The notes beneath the pieces are model-generated. The model was given only the letters and a program-made list of their open reading frames with translations, had not been told where the DNA came from and ran no database searches. A stretch of 64,000 bases of DNA from positions 8,028,418 to 8,092,417 of the forward strand of contig NC_052359.1 in assembly GCF_009727055.1 (NCBI RefSeq). The letters are read 5' to 3'. The position numbers and the translations under genes are program-made. The DNA is from Benincasa hispida. Its lineage: Eukaryota; Streptophyta; Magnoliopsida; Cucurbitales; Cucurbitaceae. Below, one piece after another: positions 25,201 to 35,290 of this stretch; position 1 is the first letter of the stretch, and the number at the start of each line of letters is the position of its first letter.

Positions 25201-26512
25201 AAGTCCTACCAATCAAAAACTAGAATCTACAGTCAAATAAACTTGAAAGCCAATCAAGTAAAAACTAAAAAAAGAACAGAATGTCAACAAAAAGAGAAGT
25301 CAGCAATGTTTGCAAGACGCAAGGCATAAATAAGTTGATAACAATGCCTATCAAAATTCAGTCTAGATTAGCTGCGTGATTGCTAACACAAATAATAAGA
25401 CACACATGCAAACAAGTGAATAATGATGATAAGGATAATAGGAATAAAAAAAATGTTAAAGAAGAAAAAAAATCATCAAATTTGGTTTACGCTACAATAT
25501 AATTTCTCCAAAACATAACTTACGCTATAACATAATATAAAAGGAAAATCTTAATTATTAACAAGAAAACAAGTAAATGATGAACTGGCCCAAGAAACAC
25601 TTGTTTCCCACAAGTGGTAACAGCTACCCCCAGCCACACAACGAAGTCTAGGAAGAGAAAAAATCTACACATCTACACATGTACATCCTTCAGAATTATC
25701 TGAAAAAATCCTGAACCTTATCTCTAAAAAAATATCGAAAAAGAAAAACTTCGGAGTCAAATGATTTCATAATGATTAAGAAATATCCTTGTCGCAAATT
25801 GGAGACAGCTTTTGTATTTCCTTTGAACGGAACCCAATTTGTATCTATTTGGATTATTTCATTCATCAATAAAGTCATTTCTTATCTAAAAAAAAAAAAA
25901 ACTATAATGCTTAAGAGATACAACATGAAAATTTGGACAAGGTAAACGTATGAATCTTAACTCAATAAAAGGAAAATCAGAGATTGAGGAACAAAGATGT
26001 CAGAATATAATAGGAATGAAGATCATCCCGTTACAAATGGCCCACTTACACAAACTTTCTTGCTGGTTTTATTTTTAGTTAGAACCTCATTAAACAAACT
26101 TTACATGCAGGACTTTTAAAAAGGGGAATAAAGTAATTAGCATCAAAAACAAGAGATAATTCCCGAACATACAAATAAGTACATAAAAGATCAAGCTGTT
26201 TCATAGATTTTCAGGCCCTCACAGGACATTATCTGGGTATATAAGAAAAGTTTTAGGATCCATTCCCTTATTATAGTAGAGCATTTACAAACAAGTTAAA
26301 TATTAAATCTATGAGTCAATAGGTTTTTCAGAAGCCATGCGAAGTACGGGAAATGCGTAGTTATGCAACAGAAAGAGGCACAAAAACAAAAGAGAGAGGG
26401 CCTGAGGGCCTGAAGTCTTCATCAAAGATAGATAAATATATAATGATAAGTCTTACATTTTCTCTTGTATGAAGACACGCGCTTTATAGACTTCAGAGTC
26501 CATATTGAACAT
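10201..26512 (-). CDS. HAC1: HAC1-like histone acetyltransferase (plant p300/CBP family)
   Basis: This is a nuclear lysine acetyltransferase that transfers acetyl from acetyl-CoA to histone tails as a transcriptional co-activator. The sixteen coding exons are 26512-26457, 25119-25005, 24805-24520, 24440-23943, 23833-22011, 21656-21360, 21258-20980, 18932-18804, 18652-18452, 18315-18173, 18074-17762, 15958-15819, 14144-14066, 13884-13492, 10687-10470 and 10312-10201. All introns are GT-AG, phases agree at every joint, and the sum is 5082 nt (1693 residues plus stop), close to Arabidopsis HAC1 (about 1697). The protein ends AAELNNTG. All domains of the family are present and no internal stop was found, so the gene looks functional. 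I chose the ATG of MFNMDSE because the same frame carries TGA TAA upstream in that exon. The family's usual N-terminal extension is out of frame here, so the start is the least certain part. Confidence 0.93.
10900..11760 (+). mobile_element. LINE (non-LTR retrotransposon) remnant in HAC1-like intron 14
   Basis: The plus strand, antisense to the host gene, carries the C-terminal zinc-binding end of a plant LINE reverse transcriptase. The block at 11235-11335 reads [19 protein letters not shown] and TFGWSDL, preceded near 11155 by [16 protein letters not shown]. Downstream at 11530-11640 it reads [14 protein letters not shown], stop, [11 protein letters not shown], where TGA stands in place of the usual Trp codon. 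Frames shift between blocks. The element is dead, and a 179-bp tandem duplication lies inside it. Confidence 0.75.
11198..11538 (+). repeat. Tandem duplication, 179-bp period, within the LINE remnant
   Basis: Two near-identical copies begin at CCCCTAGTTGGTGCTA (11198) and CCCCTAGTTGGTGCTA (11377). The second stops at about 11538, so it is about 162 bp. Only a few bases differ, for example CTATAGTT against CTACAGTT, so the duplication is younger than the LINE decay. Confidence 0.9.
14547..14716. repeat. Inverted repeat (hairpin) in HAC1-like intron 12
   Basis: The arms at 14547-14603 and 14660-14716 are 57 nt each and about 90% alike when one is reverse-complemented, with a loop of about 56 nt. 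Each arm is followed by the same text, TTGGTTATTCTATTTTC (at 14607 and 14716). No protein or terminal-repeat signal was seen. Confidence 0.8.
16401..17531. mobile_element. Foldback DNA element in HAC1-like intron 11
   Basis: The outer ends are inverted repeats: GGGACAAATTGCAAAAATC on the left against GGGCAAATTGCAAAATCC read from the right. Inner segments are also inverted, for example the CTACCTTCCACCTCTCCCTC text near 16590 and its complement near 16930. No transposase is present, so it is a non-autonomous element. A second MITE sits inside at 17064-17415. A target duplication was not clear. Confidence 0.65.
17064..17415. mobile_element. MITE nested in the intron-11 foldback element (PIF/Harbinger-like)
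   Basis: The 352-bp insertion has ends GGGACATTTGATGCGTTGAG and, from the right, GGGGGTATTTGGCCCTTAAG, followed inward by GTTATAAT-type text on both sides. It is flanked by TTAA on both sides, which fits the TWA target preference of Tourist-like elements. Removing it restores the continuity of the surrounding foldback arm. No coding capacity. Confidence 0.6.
17762..18932 (-). other. HAC1-like exons 8-11: CBP-type acetyltransferase core
   Basis: Residues 1119-1380 encode the catalytic domain. Motifs in order are [74 protein letters not shown] and [12 protein letters not shown]. By alignment to human p300, D1202, W1246 and Y1277 correspond to p300 D1399, W1436 and Y1467, the substrate, CoA and catalytic tyrosine positions. 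A 7-residue insertion after FRP relative to p300 matches the plant HAC form. All key residues are present, so activity is expected. Confidence 0.93.
20523..20739 (+). mobile_element. Au-type SINE in HAC1-like intron 7
   Basis: The 217-bp tRNA-derived retroposon has an A-box-like TAGGCTAGTGGTAAAAG, a B box GGGTTCAATCC near 20585, and the diagnostic tail text TGAGATTAGTCGAGATGTGCG and AAGCTGACCGGGACACTCA. These words match the plant Au SINE family as I know it. It is flanked by a 17-bp target duplication, TAGAAGGAACACAAAGA (20506-20522) against TAGAAGGAATACAAAGA (20740-20756), one difference apart. Confidence 0.88.
20980..21656 (-). other. HAC1-like exons 6-7: Cys-rich PHD-like region
   Basis: Residues about 946-1065 carry CQLC, CTPC, HYFCIPC and then [20 protein letters not shown] and CPNC, the plant HAC PHD-type zinc module just before the catalytic domain. 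The exon 6/7 joint falls between the two tryptophans (W1025 and W1026). Exon 7 runs on to the helix [17 protein letters not shown] that leads into the acetyltransferase core. Confidence 0.9.
22011..24440 (-). other. HAC1-like exons 4-5: Q-rich linker and TAZ1 zinc finger
   Basis: Exon 4 and the first half of exon 5 encode a disordered Gly/Ser/Asn/Gln-rich linker, with a Q/H-rich stretch near residues 407-440. The TAZ1 finger lies at about residues 632-712: W637, then [35 protein letters not shown], giving the HCCC-type zinc ligands of TAZ domains. It binds activation domains of transcription factors. Exon 5 is the largest exon (1823 nt) and ends RQWVGQ. Confidence 0.9.
24520..26512 (-). other. 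HAC1-like exons 1-3: N-terminal helical (KIX-like) region
   Basis: Residues 1-57 (exons 1-2) read [18 protein letters not shown] and continue through [16 protein letters not shown] to [20 protein letters not shown]. Exon 3 adds [19 protein letters not shown] and then a Ser/Thr/Met-rich linker. This amphipathic helical block is the most conserved part of plant HAC N-termini and is sometimes compared with the KIX interaction domain of animal CBP. That comparison is family knowledge, not visible here. The exon 2 donor is GGAAAG/GTCTCC, a weak match to the usual GTAAG. Confidence 0.8.
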
Positions 26513-26595
26513 ATCACGTGGAAGGCCACCTCTCCAAACAACTCCACCTCTCCGGACAACTCCACACCAGCTTTATCAGGCACCTGCCCAGATAT
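26513..26595 (-). other. Leader part of HAC1-like exon (frame-shifted former N-terminus)
   Basis: The exon starts after the acceptor TTTTTTTGTCAG at 26596. In one frame it reads ISGQVPDKAGVELSGEVELF, which resembles the usual HAC start (ISGQVP...), but that frame does not connect to the conserved [14 protein letters not shown]. In the MFNMD frame there is TGA TAA. An 18-bp near-tandem repeat (GTGGAGTTGTCCGGAGAG, then the same with TT for CC) lies at about 26525-26563 and is a likely source of a length change. Confidence 0.6.
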
Positions 26596-27301
26596 CTGAC
26601 AAAAAAAAAGTATGGATGTACGTTCATTTTCCTTATCTTAGCAAGTTATGAACTTCCTCTAACAACCATAGAGCATAACTCGGACAAGGTAGGGAAAATA
26701 CCACACAATAATCATTCAGTCAGTGTAACTGATGCATAATTTTAAAACCAAATAAAAAGACTTCTCTTTTAGACGAAATTAGAAGACGTAAGTGCTCAAG
26801 ATGATATCGCGTTGTTCCTATTCGGGGCAAAAAAAGATGAAATTGAAAAAGACCAATAACAAACCGAGAATATATTGCGCGGAGATATATAACACGGAGC
26901 GGAGCGCAACTTGGAAGTGCTACAGTTTTTCACTCCGGAAGTGCAATAAAATGTCAACTGATGAGAAGACATGACTAAAAGTAGAGTAGTATAGATATAT
27001 CACAAAAATAAATTCTAAAAACAAATGGGAGGACGGAAGTATGGTCCCCAGAAGACTCTATGCATAGGTTTCGGATAACAAAAATGCACTCTCTGTTTCC
27101 TGCTTAGTAGGAACCAAAGATATACCATAGCAGACGGAAAATTGAAGAGCGCAACAAAAAGGACCTGATAAATTTGTTCAATTGTTCCAAATTTCCTCTT
27201 CTCCTTTAGATTGTGCTTTGCTTACTAATGAGTATCACCCGCAGATCAGACAAACTGCCCGCTACAATCGAAGAATCAATCACATAAGAATGGAGGCTTA
27301 C

Positions 27302-27430
27302 CGTCAGACATCTGATTTCTAATCCATGGATGAATCGATCAGCAGCTTCACATTAGATTGGGGTAAACACAGAGCGCGATTCTCAATTGTAGCCTTGTAG
27401 GGTAAAGAATCGTTATATTCTTACTTACAC
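27302..27430 (-). other. Probable 5' UTR exon of the HAC1-like gene
   Basis: On the minus strand the sequence reads ATGTCTGACG followed by GTAAGC, a good donor at 27301-27300. Joined to the acceptor at 26595 it gives a 9-codon upstream frame, MSDDIWAGA, that stops before the main ATG. The outer 5' limit is an estimate. Upstream lie a (GAGC)n repeat near 27577 and a pyrimidine-rich tract at 27500-27560, which are common near plant promoters. Confidence 0.5.
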
Positions 27431-27704
27431 AAGTCGATCATAAAATCGATCTGCAGGGAGAGTTTAGGGTAAAGAAAGATGGCAAAGAACGAGAGATTAA
27501 GGCCTTTTCTTCTTTTCTTCTCTTTTTTTCTCCTTTTTTTTTTTTTCCCCCTCTCTCGGGTAATACTGCAGAACGAGCGAGCGAGCGAGCAGGCAAACTT
27601 CGCTCGTGTTTTTGCACGTTTCTTTTCTTTTTTATTCTTCTTTTTCTTTACTTATTTATTATTTATTTATTTCTAATTTATTTCTTTTATTAAGGTAGGC
27701 TATT

Positions 27705-28800
27705 TTCCATAACATAATTTAAATTAAATTATACAAAAATATCCCTCAACTTTATACTTTGTATCAAAAATACCTTAATCTTTTAAAAATTTCAAAAATA
27801 CACTTAAATTTCTAAAATAAATTTAAAAATACCTTACCATTAATTTTGGATGAAAACTGTTGGTATTTTGGGTCAAAATACCCTTAAACTTTTTTAAAAA
27901 ATCAAAAAAAAATATCATTATTGTTATATAAACAAAAAAACATTAACACTATCTTCCTTCTCTATTTTTCATCTTTTTCTCTCGTCATTTCTTCGATACC
28001 CTCTTACTCCCGTTTTTATTAATCACTTGACATTTGTTTATCTAAAATAAATAAATAAATACGCACACTTCAATTAAGGTATATGAATTGTAATAAGAAG
28101 ATGAAGAATAAAGGAAGCACCGAAATATTTTAAGACTCAAATGTTTTAACAAAGTTATACAGGTTCGTAATCAAGTGTGTGCTAACAGACGAATACATTT
28201 TTTTGTTTGACTATTTACTGTTTTAGTATGTTTTAAGGAGAGATTTTGATTTTGGAATTTTGTAAGATTTTGTATTTTAACTTAAAATTTTGGTTGCCGA
28301 GAAGATTGGTATAAGCTGAGTATTGAAAAGTTAATAGAAAAATGAGAATATTTGTATGAAAAGAAATGAGGATATATGTATTATTTGTTTTAAAATTGGT
28401 TCTTTTCGAACTTAAGAAAACTTCAAACAAATTGATCACCATATTAATAGTAGGAGCATTATTAAAACTTCTTTTTTTAAAAAATTTTAAAGTTATTTTT
28501 GCAACAAGATATTAAATGTTTTTTTGTTCATGTACTAATATGAAGATATTTTTTTAACTTTTTTTAAGTTAGGGGTATTTTCAAAACTTTTGAACGTTTA
28601 GGAGTATTTTTAAACTTTTTTAAAGTTCGTGGGTATCTTTTAAACAAAACTTTGACGGTTTTCATCTAAAACTAATGGCAAGAGCATTGGTGAACTCTTT
28701 TTAAAAGTTGGAGGATTTTTTTGAAACTTTTGAAAGTTCAAAGATATTTTGTACGCAAAATACAAAGTTTAGGGGAAATTGTCCAAAATAACCCCCTTTA
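27705..28800. mobile_element. Long-inverted-repeat element upstream of the HAC1-like gene
   Basis: The left text CCTCAACTTTATACTTTGTA at about 27746, together with CCATTAATTTTGGATGAAAAC at about 27837, reappears from the right end as CCTAAACTTTGTATTTTGCG and CCATTAGTTTTAGATGAAAAC. The arms are about 200 bp and diverged. There is no transposase. It lies about 300 bp upstream of the inferred transcription start of the acetyltransferase gene, so it forms part of the promoter region. Confidence 0.6.
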
Positions 28801-29006
28801 GTTTTCACATTTCAAGAATAGCAAGCTTTTTGAAATCTTGTAGAATTGGTTTTTCTCGGACCTGAACAAATTATCCAGTCATGTAAAAGGACAAAAATAC
28901 CCCTAATTCTAAAAAAACCCTTTCATATACACAGAAACCCTTCAGATAATCCAGCTCCTCAACTTGCCTGAGATATCCCTACTTTCTCTATGAAAATTTC
29001 CCTTTT

Positions 29007-29842
29007 TGTTGGGTTTTATATCATCAACTCATGGTTTATAAACAATAAACTTATTATGTTTATCAATAAAGATGTTATCGAGACTTATTCAATAAAGTTA
29101 TTATTGAATGTATGAATTACTCATTTCGTTTTAGAAAAGAACCTAAATCCAATAAACTAAAGATCCATGGTTATTATATGAAATCTTGAACTTTATGTGG
29201 CGACATAAAAATTGATCAAGTTCGAGTAAATAGCCAAAACGGTCTATGATATATGAATAAGGTTGGGTGTCTTATTCTGGCAACACTATTGGATACGCCC
29301 ACTCTGTAGTTGTTATAATTTGTTGTAAAGTGCTACAAACGAAGTGATCTTAATTCGTTCATATAGTGACATGAGGGGTGGGGGCATCCTATGCAATAAG
29401 TTTGCACGAGATCGAACCAAGAAATAAGTCATGTTTACTTTATAACGTTGTTTACTGTTTAAGACTGACTATTTTAAAGCGATGACCTAGGTAACTTGAC
29501 CTTAATCTTGAGCTAATTATGAACTCCTATTTATTCGGGATTATCTTCCATTTGCATGGGTGAGGGTTAGCTTAACAGCACCGGCTCAATAAGCCTTCCG
29601 ATTCAGGGGTAAGACCTGGTAGATAGTTGGGGACATAGGGTACAAGACGAAATTCACTCCTACTCACTTTTAGGGATAGTATAGAGGTTGTTCCCTTAAG
29701 TATTGACTCAAAGTCTTGAACAAGGAGCCACAACCTCTCATTGGCCTGAAAGAGACTCAGTTTAGTGATTGGATCACAAACCAATTATTCATTAGAGAAT
29801 CAGTGAGACTTAAGGAGAAAGATTTAATCTTGAGGGTAAAAC
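29007..29842 (+). repeat. Family-A LTR fragment A2, left part (interrupted by A1)
   Basis: It starts TGTTGGGTTTTATATC, the sense start of the family-A LTR, and is broken at 29842 by element A1. It resumes at 37384. No polypurine tract precedes it, so it is probably a solo or truncated LTR. Confidence 0.8.
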
Positions 29843-31668
29843 TGTTAGAATATACCATCATGCAACGGAAGTGACCATAATCTATAAGCACTCTAATTCA
29901 TTAATTTTGGCAGAAACGGAAGCATGCTTCAACAGAAATAAATGAGTGTCATGACATACCTTTGTAGAACTTCCTCTAAGCTTGAATCCAGCTGCAATTC
30001 TCCCCTGAATCTTATTGTAAACCACCCCAATATCTTCCCTACCATCCTCTTGGTGCTCTAGATTGAGTAGTGAGACTCAAAGTAAGCCTGAATTAAGGGA
30101 ATTAAGAGACAAGCTCACAACTGCAACCCAAATGAAGACACCTTTCTTCACTTGAATTTTTCAGAGAAATTCTTTCGGTTACTCTACCTCAAAACACTTC
30201 AATCTCTTCAATATATTGCAGACCATCATGCAAAGAGATTTTCTACATGAGATACAGCTCATGTTTGGAGTTAATGAAGCTTGAAAATGTGGGTTGTTAG
30301 TGAACTACTTGGAAAAAGACAATGGAGAAAATCAATTTTCCATTATGTGTTTTTTTCTTTCTTTTTCAATTTTGATAAATATTGATTTCACAGATAAATT
30401 CTTTTAATAAAATTGAAAATAATATTAATTTTACAAAATTAATTTCATAAATTAATTTTCTTAATAAAATTAATAAATAATTATTTGAACAATTTAAATA
30501 ATTTTAATTCATTTAATATCAAATATTAAATTAATTTTACACAATTCAATCTTCAAATATTTAAATCATATTTAAATATTATTTCTCCAATTTCATTTAA
30601 TTATAGTTTGAACACTTCAAATTAACTTATCACACTACTCTAGAGCTAATCCACTTACGAGCTAGTAGGGGGACCTCGCGGACCTACAGATCATGGAATC
30701 CAACGATCCGAGATTAATCGGCTAAACTCATTAGACCGATCTAACCCCCATTCGTTAATTAATGGGTGATTCCACTGAGGCCCATAATTGAACTCCCCTC
30801 ATTGTAGATATATCATGTCCACTGGATATAACCATGATTAGTAAGTTAACCATTCATAGGTTGTTCATAATAACGGTTGGGCCGAATCTCTATTTTACCC
30901 CCGAAATTACTTCTTGTTCCTTAAGTCTCACTGATCCCCTAATGAATAATTGATTTGTGATCCAATCAACAAATCGAATCCCTCTCGTGCCAATGAGAGG
31001 GCGAGGCCTCTTGTTCAAGACCCATAATTAACAGTTGAAATGAACAACCTTTCTACTAACCCTCGTCGAGTAGGAGTGAATTCCGTCTTGCACCCTATGT
31101 CCCAGCTATTCATCTGATCTTATCCCCAAAATGGGAGGTTTATTGAGTAAAGACAGTTGGTCTACTCTCATCGTTTGCAGATCAAAAGATAATCCCAAAC
31201 AAATAGGAGTTTATAGTTAGCTCAGGATTAAGGTCAAGTTACCTAGGTCATCACTTTGAAATAGTCAGTCTTAAACTGTAAACAGTGTTATAAAGTAAGA
31301 GTGACTAGTTTTGTGGTCTGATCTTGCACAGAACACCCCCACTCCTCATGTTCCAACATGAACGAATTAGGATCACTTCGTTTGTAGCACTTTACAACTC
31401 TTTGTAACAATTACAGAGTATGCCACATCCAATAGTATTATCAGAATAAGGCACCCAACCTTATTCATATACTATAGATCATTTTGACTATTTACTCGAA
31501 CCTGATCCACTTGTATGTCTCCACATAAAATTCAAGTACTCGCGTACTAATCAAGGGACTTAGATTTATTGGATTTCTAAAAAACAATATATTCAATAAC
31601 AACTTATTGAATTTTGAGAATGAGTTCTATTATTTACAAACCACGAGTTTTAGGACATAACCCTAACA
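29843..31668 (-). repeat. A1 3' LTR
   Basis: The 1826-bp LTR has left end TGTTAGAATATACC and right end CCCTAACA. It is about as long as the partner LTR at 35597-37383 and alike along the whole length with scattered substitutions and a few small indels, so the insertion is not very recent. Confidence 0.9.
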
Positions 31669-32339
31669 AACTCCTATTTGGACTAAAACTCTAGTGGTAA
31701 CTTATATATCCGATATATAAGACTGAGTTTCCAAGTTTTATAGATAAATATAATAAACTAGGGCATCCTATACCCATGGTTTACCATTCGGTATCCCATA
31801 CCCGATATTTCTCCCACTTGCCCTAGGTTATTAACCTCTGATATTTCTAGTCTTACTAGATGATTCTCAGACACTTTAGCTGACAGAATCATTGTAAACA
31901 TATTAGTGTACAACAGGTTTTTATTAAACTATATGAAGAATGCATCTAATTATTAATAATGGCCAGGAAGCACACTATCCTCCCACTACATTGAGGTACT
32001 CTCAACTCTTTGATTAAGATACGTTTGCCCTATCTTGACAATCCTTGTTATCAGTCAGATCTATAAATCTTTAAACTTTCTATACTTTAATCTTTAGCTG
32101 TTTTAAATATCTGAATATTTGCAAATGGCTTTTAACAATTTGATTCTTAACAGAAGTTGATATGAAATAGAACAAACATATTTTCTGAAAAATGAACATT
32201 TCATTTAAAACAAAAATATGTACAATATGTTCATTACAAGTTTTACAAAAGCAAGTAATATTATCTCCAGCAACTTCTCCCACTAGTCAAGCTGAGTAAG
32301 TGGTCTTTAGGAACTAAGTTGCCTATTTAGCTTTCTCTA

Positions 32340-33169
32340 CTTTCTTCTCTGCAAGATATTTAGGGCAATTTCTCTTCCAGTACCCTTCTTCGTTGCAGTG
32401 GAAACATTTCCCTTTCTCTCAGCGGTTTTCTTGCTTTTTTTACTAGTAGGCTTCTTCTTCCCTTTTCCTTTCTCTTTCTTCGCTGGAATACTCTTACTCT
32501 GCAAAGAGGAGGCAACATCAGGCTTAGAGGATGTTCCTCTCTTCTCAGTAGAAGCAACATTTACTTATGATTCCAAACCCTTAGTTATCAACATAGTCTG
32601 GAAAGTCTACAACTCATTCAGTAGAGTTGTCAAGTTGTATTCAATTTTATTCATTAAAGCGTTCGTACAGAATTGTAGAAAACTCTTCGAAAGAGAGTCT
32701 AGAATAAAACCAACTTGGCTTCTCTCGTCCATCACAGCACCGTTTACTTCTGCCACATTAAAGTGGATTATCATGTGCAGGACATGTTCACGAATTGAGG
32801 TCCCCTCTTTCACGCAGCTGTTATAAACGTATTTGATAACATTATGCCTCGAGGTGAAGGACGGTTATCCCCTTTTAGAGATTCCATCATCTCTTTGGCA
32901 GTACTCATATCCTTGTTTTTTTTCGCCAAAACGTCAGGTAAGTTGGCGAGAATATAAACTCGAACTTTATCATTCGCCCTGATCCATCTATCAAATGCTT
33001 CCCAGACAGTTCAGTTGGAATTAGAGCTAGGAATGGGAGGACATTCCTCCGTTAAGACAAATCTCAAATCGTCTATCATAAGTATCGTGTTCAAATTCAA
33101 TTTTCATGTCACATAGTTATCCCCAATCAATTTGTCTGATGCTAATAATTGTATAATTGAACTCGTCAT
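32340..33169 (-). pseudogene. A1 gag remnant (Copia, UBN2/retrotran_gag type)
   Basis: The minus-strand frame starts near 33169 with MTSSIIQLLASDKLIGDNY and continues with WIRANDKVRVYILANLPDVL and AKEMMESLKG, then MKEGTSIREHVLHMIIHFN (32813 on) and a zinc knuckle at about 32400-32360. Stops and frameshifts break it. The knuckle reads CFHCNEEGYWKRNC, with Tyr in place of the zinc-binding His. Gag normally forms the virus-like particle of the element. This copy cannot do so. Confidence 0.85.
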
Positions 33170-34679
33170 TCTGAAATTATAAACAAATTCTATAAGTGAA
33201 TTGCTTTTAAATCCAATAAAGTTTTAGCAAAGTGATAATGTACCCATAATCATTATTTTTGCAACGATACTTAAGTGAATTAGAACAAATGCTACTGAGG
33301 GGCAGTCAAGAATTCCTTCATAAAAGTAAGACAGTTTTTTACCAAATACTATCTTCAGAATAACTCATATTCCGATAGTCATTTAGTTATCATTTTCGGT
33401 CAAGATCTTTACTAATACTTAGTAATTCTTGTAACAGTAGACCTGCCATTTTCAGATCTTATAGAACGGTATGAGTATGCTTCCAAAATAGAAGACAAAT
33501 ACCCAAGACGGAACTATAAGACCCTATTCATTTTACTGAAGCCTGGGTTATTCCGAATCCTATGTTACAACCCTTCGTGGGGATCGTCGTAGTTAACAAC
33601 TAACTAATGTCGCATAAAAACGACAACAGGCGCAACATAGAAATCTCACGATTCAAACTAATGGAGGAGACCGTAAGACAATGTTGACACATTTCCTTCA
33701 CCCACTTACTAAATCGACACGAAGCCAAGCATGGATCTCACGGTGTGAACTCTTGAGGACGTGAGAGCTAATAAAAGTTTATTCTCCCACTGAAGTGTTC
33801 TAAATGTTTGAGTAAATTTATACTTAGGTTCTTTTCGACTGATAAAAACAACCTTAAGTCTAGGTGGTTTATCCAAGTATAACATTTATAAATGGATTTA
33901 AACCTACAATGTCTAGGTGATAAACCATTTTTATTACCTCATATCGCTCATGAATGCTCATAAAACTAGTTGCCAACGCTCAATAATTCGGTCATAATCC
34001 CCAGGTAGAAGGTGTTCCATAGACCGTCAACTTAAGTATCCCCAGCCTTCAACGAGATTATATACCGGTTGAGTTTGTAACCCTAGTTTTACAAGTTTAA
34101 CGGCCTATTTTAACTATTAAAACAATTGGTTAACCTAAGTGAGCATGCGGCTGTTTTGTTATGGATTTTAAACGTCTAACCCAATTTTTATAACAGCTTA
34201 CAAAATTTTAGACATGCTAAACATCCACAACAAACAACAAAGGCATTCAATATCTAATATAACTATTATATTAAATAAAAGAAATCCTAACATGCATACT
34301 ATATATTATAACATTTTATAACATACTTTCAATACATGTAACATGCTTCATACGGTGGGATTTGAAATCTACATGGCATACTGTATGCACATACAAGATT
34401 TATTTAATTATAACATACATCATATGCATAAATGATTAAACACTAAGTGATATGGCTTTAGTTTTGGCAAAAAAAGCAAACAAAACCTAATTATTACAAT
34501 ATAGCTTCTGAACCGCTTTCGGGCCGCTCGAACCGCTCCAAAACGAACTCAAGTGACTTGAACCGAACCCGAACCATCTAAACTGAACCAGCCAAAAATC
34601 ATTTGAGGCTGAACTAGACTGGACCTCAAGATAACCAATCGAACCGGCAGCTCTCATTCCATGCTCAACATCTCGCTAA

Positions 34680-35290
34680 GTCTCATCGTTTAGCAATGAG
34701 GACCATCATCATGCATTTTTCTCGATCGTTTAGTGTTTGCGTGATCGTTTAGCAACTAATGCATAGATCGTGATCAAACTACATGATTTTGAAGTGTTTT
34801 CCTTCTATCGCATAGTGTCACCGTCTAGTGTCGGAGGATGCTAAACGATCGCTTGGTGTCCAACACTATCGCGCAGCTCCATCGTTTAGAATGGACAATT
34901 ACTACATGATCGTTTAGTGCCATCGTCTAACGCTTGGACTTGATTGTTTAGCACGCACTTAGTGCTATTGCATAGCTCTTGACGCATCGCCCAGCTACCG
35001 AACATAGGTAAACGATCGCTTAGCTTTTCAACGCATTGCTTAGCTGCTACATAAAGGTAAGCGATCATGCAGCGCTATCGTATAGCTCTTCACCGCACGC
35101 TTAGCTCCCACCCAAAGCTACACGATAGTGTAGTGCCATCACATAGCAATACAACGCATTACATAGCTCCGGTAAGTACACGATCGTCTAGCGCACTACA
35201 CCTCAACAATCAACGTCTGAAGCTACACGATCGTTTAGCTTTTCTTCAAATCGTCTAATGCATGAAGCTAAACGATTGTTTAGCTACTGA
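34680..35290. repeat. A1 leader: irregular array of ATCGTTTAGC-type palindromic words
   Basis: About twenty-five words of the form (A)CGATCGTTTAGC, ATCGCATAGC, ATCGTCTAGC, ATTGCTTAGC and similar occur every 15-35 bp on the plus strand. Several combine with an upstream GCTAAACGAT or GCTACACGAT to make perfect palindromes (for example AAGCTACACGATCGTTTAGC near 35221). The text between words is unrelated. The array lies between the primer site and gag. Confidence 0.85.

Noticed and set aside
27479..27676. Plus-strand Phe/Leu-rich frame near the HAC1-like promoter
   Set aside because: It is the translation of a pyrimidine-rich tract with poly-T, with no conserved feature.
34680..35290. CRISPR-like repeat array
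   Set aside because: The genome is plant, the words are only 8-12 bp and degenerate, the spacing is irregular, and there are no cas genes. It is part of a Copia leader.
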